A DNA stretch of 64,000 bases, from assembly GCA_958496175.1 (NCBI GenBank), contig OY292278.1, forward strand, positions 23,560,001-23,624,000, written 5' to 3'. The position numbers and the translations under genes are program-made. This stretch comes from Sisyra terminalis (Eukaryota; Arthropoda; Insecta; Neuroptera; Sisyridae). The notes under the pieces are model-generated. The model was not told the origin of the DNA and did not search any database. It worked only from the letters and a program-made list of their open reading frames with translations. Position 1 is the stretch's first letter, and every line of letters starts with the position of its first letter. Positions 47,901 to 56,900 of the stretch are shown here, piece after piece.

Positions 47901-50900
47901 TTCCTCGTTAATTTAATAGAATTTTAAAAAAAAACTAATCTCATTTGAAATTTCTTAAAATTTATATAAACAATAATTAAATTCTCAGCAAGGGATCGAA
48001 ATGTGTAAGGGATGATTAATTATATTTATTCTGTGTTGGTTGTTGTTTTTTTGTGGCATCCCTTAACGATTGCTCGGAGGGTTTGGCATTTTTGAGGTCT
48101 TGTGGGTCTCATTGTAACGAGGCTGTTATAAGTCTTTATACGTTGATAAGTTGTGGTTCTTACATCACGGTCTGGAGGAGGCGAAGACGAGAACGAATGT
48201 GGATGGATCCACAAGAAACGAATGTGGTCTCGTTAGTCGCCTCTTGTGCTGGGTCGTTGATACCTTCCAAGGCCAACATCATCGACAAGAACGATCACAA
48301 ATGCAGCATCAGAAATCGTTTTTCTAAATCGATATTTGCAGATCGATTCGGAAAAATCAGAAAACTTTAACTAAAGGATGCATAACAAATGTCTTATTAT
48401 TAACTATGATTATCAATAGAAAAAAATCTTTTGATTAATCTACTGATTGGATTAAAGATAAGAATTTCTAATTTTCTTTTTGTAATTTTTCTGTTATCTT
48501 GCCAAGCCCTAAGATACTCCGCAATCAAATCTGTATGTAATCTTGGGCCGCAAACCTCATTTTTGACTTTCTAATCCACGCACAGACCTCAAAATCCAAA
48601 CAATTTAATCAGCCATTCATTTTTCTTAAAATCTCAATAAAATGCTTAATTATAATCGCCAATCTGGAACACTCCAAAAACTTCACACATATCCATAATA
48701 CATAGTAGCCTAAACATTGTATACCTACAATTTGCATAAAAAGATCTTTTGTTAAAAAAAATGGGAACACTTGTTTATTTTCCCTGAATTTCCTTTCTAG
48801 TAACTTTCTATTAACTTCATCGTTTTTATTTTCCTCAATTTTCCAATTGAAGTCATCGTTTTTCCACTCCATTCTTTCAGTTGATTCCACCATAAATTCT
48901 AGTATGTAATTATTGGTTGCTTTGTGGCGACTCTGTTTAACATAAAAAAAAATAATCTTCGGTTGTAGTCTATAATTTCATACAATTTCCTTCATCAACA
49001 AGCGAGACGAAACGACCTGCATATAACAAGCCTTCGTCCAGAAATAGACGAAGAAAACCTCAAAAAAAATGCATATGAAATAACCCAAGTACGATTATCG
49101 CTAAATAGCCATTAAAGTGACGAAAGACTTGTAAACGATCTCAGACCCCAACTATCTATTCCAATCTTAATTTTATAATATTTAAAACAAATTATATGAA
49201 CACCACATGACTTCCTTTGCTTATACTCGGCTAGAAATTTTGGCTGCACTTGTAGCTAGATTTTTAGACTTCAAGGTAGTTTACTTAAGATACAAAAAAC
49301 ATAAAAATAATATTTTAAGTTATCAATATAGTAATAGGCAAATATTATATGTATATCGGTAAAGAATGTTAACACACACGCGTGAGTAAAAATTAAATAT
49401 AATAATCATTTTCTCAAATTTGAACTTACTAATTGTTGTCATTTGTTTCAACTATCATTTCGATTTCATTCAATTGCCAATTTCTATCACTTGTCAGTTG
49501 CGTCTTGGGTTGCCACCCGTACTTTATGATAAAATATTGTATTTTATTTAGGGTAATTGTAGTTTATACTTTATTAGAAAAATAAAAGACGGGAAAATAA
49601 TTTATTTCGATTTGATTTCTCTGGGATTCATAACGTATAATACACAAAAAAAAACTTTTGGTTATAAGAATTTTTGTGATCAATAGACCATGTAATTTAA
49701 ACAACGCAATTTAAATATATACTGTAAAAATCTGTTTAACGGTGATAACTTGTTAAAATTTGCTAAAAGTAATACAAAATATTGTTATGTTGGTATATTG
49801 GTATATTGTTACTAAGCAAATTGATCAAGTATAAAAAATCATACTTAATTTTGACTCAATGTACTTTTTATTCTACCTTTATATAACCAATATACTTTAT
49901 TTGCAAAAAAAGCAACCCTAGTTACGTCAGTGTTGGCTGTAAATACTTCACGGGTAGCTTATAGTTAAATTTAATATTCTACTATAGGTAATTATTTTAT
50001 ATTTTCTCAAATTTTTCTATAAAACTTTCACAAAAATTCTTTAGAAACACTTTTTAAGAAATAATAATGTAAATACGGAATTATCGAATTTAAAGGAATA
50101 AAGACCTTTTTAATAATTCGGCTCTGGTCATAGTCACTTGAAAAAATCAATAATTTTATTATTTTTAAGTGGGAACTCAAATATTTTGCTGCTAACATTA
50201 TATAATATAATTAATATAATATAATACCTTTGTATTAAGAAGGGTTCGGTGAATGCGCTTATGAAACTGGTGAGGGTCCTCCAATAAGGTTAAGAACCAC
50301 CATATTAGACTTAAGTACCAAGAATGAAAATTAATTTTTGTCTTCAGTTATGTATTTTAATTGTACTTACTTGTATCAAAAATAGTTTTCGATAATAAGA
50401 AAGTATAAAAATAATTTATGTTTAACTACAAAATTTAAAATATCAAAAAAATATATTATAATCCAATTATTAAATATAGTTTTTCTGAGTTATTTATAAA
50501 AATAAGTTTTGAACTAAAACTTTTTATGGCGTTTTGCCCACATACGTATTTCGATTGCCAAGTAAACATCATCCGTGATCCTTAAGTAGTATTGGATCTT
50601 TTCGTAACTGCTATGTGGTTAGTCTTATTTGATACAAACAACAAGTATCTCTTATGTAAAATTATTCTTTTTGTTTCAATATTTGTCTTCTAGTAAAATC
50701 CTCTTTTTTGTCGATTTAATCAAAGTTTAGATTAGAAAATAAAGCAAGCCTTAATAACAGCTTTCTATGATTTAATGTTTGAGATTTGCGGAATTCATAC
50801 ATCATGCCAAAAATGGTCAACCAAATTCAGGGATATTTCCATCAAAATGTCACAATTCAGGTTTATTACAATACTTCCTTATACGCAAAGGATTGAAAAT

Positions 50901-53900
50901 CAAATTTTTAAATTTCAAATCTGTTCAATCCAACTGTTTTTGTGACATTAAACCTAACGGGAGTTTTACTTTAGATAACTTTGGCTTATTACTAGTCATA
51001 AAGGCATAGAGCACAATTCTAACCTTTGTTAGCGGTCGGTTTGTCTTTACGACTTCGTGCTTTTATTTTCATCTTAATTATTGTTATTTTTTATCAGCTA
51101 ATGCATAGGAATTTTATCAGATTCGAGCTGCAACACGAATTTCATTGACCACACAAGTACACAGTGCTAGCTTTCGCCTCCATCCATATCCCATAATTCC
51201 CTGTGTAATAATCATAAAACACCTTCCCCAGTCATATTCCTTTTAAATAATAAATCTAATGATCAAAATGATAAGAGCCACAACACACGCACATATGCCA
51301 TTATCATTTTAAAATGTACCTCCCCTCGTTTCGAAAGTCGTAGTTCTTCCTTACTATTTTCCAAGCAAGCACAAGAATTTCACTTAAAAAATAAAATAAA
51401 AATCAAATTACAACTTGATTATGGTACACTAAATATAAAATCAAAGAACTACATTTATATCGATCGTCGTTTCCCTGCTACCTTTTTTTGTCGAGTTTCC
51501 ACCGTCACAAAGGAATTAATGAAACGAAAAATTCGATAGACTTTATATACACAACATAGACTATAACCAGTTCCAATGTATATACAGTGATAGTAGCTTT
51601 CGAGTGGTGAAAGTCGGAAATTGGACGTGATGGAGACATCGTGGGGTGGAATTTTCACAAGAACTATTGATGTAGACGTCACAAACATTGCTTTCAGACG
51701 AATGTTTGTTCAGAGAAATTGAAAAAGATATGCTACAAACGAAGAAAGACAAGGACTAGTGAAGTTAAACAAATAAGATGAGGGAAATATAAAAATAATA
51801 TCCTGTTTTCCATTTAATATTGATTTGTTACATCCCTATTTTGAACAAAAAAATATATTAAAATTTATTGAATTATGGCGAAAAATACAAGCGTCGTTTT
51901 ATTTAAGAATGCATTAAAATTTGGTTTCTTTTTAATATAATTGAACCAAAAAACATATATTCTGTGGAATTTATTATCAAATTCCAGAAAAATTCTGAAT
52001 GTCTTAGCGTTATGTTTCTTTTCTTATATTTACAAATAGATATGGCTATAAAATATACATAATAGACATTTGTATAATTGAATCGAATACCAATAAATAT
52101 AAAAACTTGATATGTAACAAAATATTTATGTTTTTTGGAAAATAATTCTTTAAAAATAAAATATTATAGATATACTACACTAAATGTATGTACATCGCGT
52201 TCACACGTAACCATATAAGTCATATACGTAAATCTATTTACGAATTGAAATTGAGACAACATAGATTTGAAACTTTTGATGTTTGGGACTTAAGGTTAAG
52301 AAAAGTTATTAAAACCAAAAGGTATTGGGTTTTTTTAATCACTGATAAATCCAAATTATTCCCGTTAACGTCATCGTAAATAGGCTTATACAGAGCTTTG
52401 TACGTAGAATAATGAGTTCAATGGAATATAGATGAAAAATCACAAAGTTTGATTTTATTTTACAACCTCTTACAGCAAAATTGATCAGTGTTTAGTCGAG
52501 AATTTTGTTATAAAAAAGATTAATACGGTTTCAACCTCTTGCCAGAGATCCCTAAAAGTGACAGCATTGACACAACTGACAAATCATAAAAATTGGCAAT
52601 TGAATGAAATCGAAATGACAACTGAAACCAATGAAAGCAATCAGTTCAAATTTGAGACAATTATACTTGGTTTTCACTCACACGTATATGTTTACAATTT
52701 TTGTTCTGTGTTTGCCGATATAAGTTCACACGTTTTCTAATATTATATTAACTTATTAAAATTGAGGAGTGTCTGGCAGGGGGTTGTAACCTTGCTAAGT
52801 ATCTGGGAATGAAGGATGCGATTTTCAATATTGTTGCGAAAAAAATATAAAAAACTAACTTTTTTGTTTTCACGAAACTAAACTTTTATTTTTTATAGCT
52901 TTGCTACTTGCTATCTGCCAAAGTAACCACTATCCAAACTTCATAGTCATTGATCATTCTTCCCTGTATTGAGGACGTGCGCAGACAAATTTTTAACAAT
53001 TATAAAATAACAAAGGTCTGGCTGTCGCGGACTCTTGCTCTATCAGGAGAATATGGAAATTTCGATCCAAAAAATGGGGTAATTTGTGTTGTAGAAGAAA
53101 CTGAAGATCTTGGATAAATAATCCAATATTTTTATAATTCGCTAGGGTCCTTTCCGGCACATACCAGTCATATACTTAAATTGATAGGTGATTACTAATG
53201 AAACTAAGACAAAATGAATATTTGTACTTTCTAATTACTATTTTTTTTTTTGTTCAGATATTTTGTTTCCATACCTCTAGGAATATGTAAAAATAATCGA
53301 TTATGGAAAAATCGGGTATATCTTCTATAAAATTCGAATTTACCAATAGATTTTGATATTACAAAAAATCGATTAATAAAGGATTGATTTTTACGTCTGC
53401 AACTCTCTCGAGACCAGACAGCAGTCCGGAGTGGTATAAGTACCTACTTTTTCTTTGATTTTTCAGAATTATTAATAATGATAATTAATTATTAATAGTT
53501 TTTAATTCATTATACTTACCGTAACATATACAGAAGAAAGAAAAACAGGTATTCTTCCAAATAGTAGGAAAAATTCGATTTTTAATTAATTAATTTTTTC
53601 TCCTCAATGTCATCCTTACTTGCTCTTATTCATTGACGAATACTTATCCGAGGATATATTCGAATATTTAATAATTTAACAAAAATTGACACAAAAGATT
53701 CTACTTGGTGATTCAGTCGCTCGAATTTAGAAATATATAACTTGCGTACTCAAGTAGCTACTTTTCTAAGCAAAACAAACAAAGATTTAATATTAAAAAT
53801 TAAACTTCTACATACCAACCATTAGTTCACACCTACACCAGTAGCATGCCTACATACCAGCAGATATAAGCTTATATCTTTATAGTTTCGAGGATATTAG

Positions 53901-56900
53901 AAGTAATGTAATCATTAAACTTCAACATTTGTTTCAAAACTCGTGTGTTAATTATCAAGGAAAAATTTCTGAAATATCTCTTTTCCCGCCCTTGCTAACT
54001 TTCATGGTAATTTGCGTTTATATTTCAGCAACTACCCCGGATAATTACAATCTGATTCTGAAGCATTACATTAATAAACTAATTAACTACAAAATGTTAT
54101 AAATAGTACATTTTTAATTATTAATATTGATTACTTTTGTAAAAAGTACCAACAATTTCAAATTCATTCAAATCTGAATTATTTTTGTGAAAAATTCTTT
54201 CTACTCTACATTTGTTTTAGCTTTTTCGGTGGAATTTTCCATCACGCAAGACTGCAAGAGTCTATTTAATATTTCATCCAAGAAAAGGCATAAAACGGCT
54301 GTTAATTATGGCACTTACTTTTCAGTCGGCCTCTCATAATTATTATGTTGCAATTTGAGCCTCGAGAGTCCTCCAGAGGTTAATTGGCATTTTAAAAAGG
54401 ACAATTGTTACAGAAGCCTTTTTCCGCGCCGCTTTTAAACCCTTCAATATTATGTTACATATCAATTGCCGCAATGGGCCTTTTCAAAAGGATTATTCTT
54501 TTATTTTTAATTCGTGACAAAACGCCATTGTTTCACGCTTATTTGAAAGGGTGTAATGTGATATTTAAAGCCTTACGGCTAGCTTTTTTCATCAAATTCT
54601 TTAACTTCTTTTCATTTCACATGTTCGCTCTCTGGTTGGGATAAATAATATTTTTCAAGTTTTGAAAATCCTGCGAATAGTGTGGGATAGGCTGGGGAGA
54701 CAGGCTGGTTTAATTATGGCCGGAAACGTGGACGACAATTTCCATGTGTCTGTCGCATTGGGAGTCTTTTTCGATTTTCTCTTTTTGGTGTACGGTTCAA
54801 TATATCGAAGCCCCTACACGCGCAAAATCTCCGGCTCGCCCCTTGTTTCGTTTGGTTTTTAAATGATATTTTGTGAAAAAATTGCGTTCATTTTTGGCAT
54901 CTGTATAAATTATTCATGACGATGTGAAACCGAAAAGGGAGATTGAAAACCGGTCCGATCCGGTCCGGGATTTGTGGCATAATTTCGTAAAAAGACCGAT
55001 CGATACGTCTGCAATTTTCTTCATATATGAGATGAACGTTCAAGGATTTTTCAAAAATAAAAACAAAATAAAAAAATCCAATGGCGTTGAGTCGAAATAA
55101 CTAAGATTGAACCGACTCGATAGACAGACCGGACACCAAGACGGACTCAATGGTCGTACGGTCGTAAATCTCTGTCTGATAAATCTCTCGGTTCTAAACC
55201 ACGCGGCCATGGCTGCCTTCCAAAAACGAAATCAAATACAAGAAAACTTCATTTTCTATCACTGTTCAATCGATTCCCAATTCGAAACCTCCCAACAAAG
55301 ACGAACAATTTCCATATACAAAGAAGCGGCTTTGTTAATCCACCTTTGTTTCATATTCCTGTTTGGTTTTTACTTCTTCTTTTTCAAATTCTAAACATTC
55401 CTTCTTCTGAATTCATAGCACTTTTTGTAAAAATATCATAAAATTGAGCCATTAAAAAATTAAACCAAAAAAACCACCCTTGCAAAAAAACATTCTCTTG
55501 AACACCCTTTTAACTCTCCATCATTGTAATTAATCTATAATTCTAGCCAGCCAATTAAAGAAACAATTAAGTGGCGCTAAATTTAAAATAATCCACTTGA
55601 GAATAAGGCCATTCTGATGGGAAATTTAATGTCTTAGAATGATTTTAGTTCATTGACTTGCTCACATGGTTATTATATGCAAAATGCCTAACATATATAA
55701 TTTGTATTTATATTTGAATTAAGATATCGATTAAGTCTTCAAAATCATTTTAATTATTATTTTTATTCAAGTTGTTGAACGCCTCTAACGGAACATTTTT
55801 AGTCTCAGATAATTTCTTCATCCGTTTTTTTTCTCAATTTTAAATGGCAATAATATAGTTGTATGAATTTGATTGGAACTCATTAATTTTACTAATAATC
55901 ATCGAATTAAATCTTGACAAATTGGGATTAGATACTTCTAAGTAACTGCGAATGAGTTGAAAATTTGATGGACATAATTTAAAAAAAAACTTTCTTAATG
56001 CCATCTCGATTTTATTTCATAATAGCTGGTACCGGTGTTTTTCTTTGCAGAATATAATATTAAGTAGGCAATATTTTTTTGAACTGAAATTGTTTTTATA
56101 AAACTTAACCATCTGCAGAGCTGTCGGAAAATAGTATCTTAATTACTTTGAAGTAACTTAGTTACTTTCGAGTATCTAAACTACTGTACCTTACTTCCTT
56201 TATTTTTGGGCTACAAGTAACTAGTATCTTAGATACTTTTTCAAAACAACTGTTTCTTATAACTTAAAAAAAGTATCTTAGATACAGAAAAATAACTTAG
56301 ACCCCGAAAAGTAGGTATCTACGATAACAAAAGTTAGCTAAAAATAGAGTATGCAATACACAATAAAATGGAGTAAATGACTACGGGGTAGTACAAAATA
56401 ATGTTTAATTTGTGATTTTTTTGTTTTGACAAATTTTACCTATTCTATTTTTGTTTTACTCAAATTGGTTATAGATAGATATGTTTTAATGTTGTATATA
56501 TTTTTTTTTATTTCATTGGGAGTTTAATTTTGTTTAGTTAAAATTCAATATATACTTCTTATTTTCATCTTCTACCGTTTTTTAAATGTGTTGTGTTTAC
56601 TTTTTTCTAAATTAAGAAAGATAATATAATATGTAATAAAACTTAATACATAGTATACACAGTAATTAAAAAATCATCTGAAAAAGTACCTTAAGACAAT
56701 TATTTAAAAGATCCTCTTTGAAGGTAACTAGATACTCAAAGTAACTTCGGATACTTTTAAAAAAGTAACTTATCTAATATATCTATATCTAGAATCTAGA
56801 TATAGCTTATTCCTGTGGTTCTTAAAAAAAAATACGGGATAGTTTTGAATAGATCAAGCATTAATTATTTATGAAATTTCTAAAGGTACTTAGTAAAAAT

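Noticed and set aside
48053..48370. 105-codon open frame in the frizzled intron
   Set aside because: No recognisable family, low-quality composition including an Arg run, and an overlapping open frame on the other strand. Kept only as a possible regulatory block.
52558..52740. 60-codon open frame with a run of plausible residues
   Set aside because: It lies inside an inverted copy of dispersed repeat X, so it is repeat sequence.
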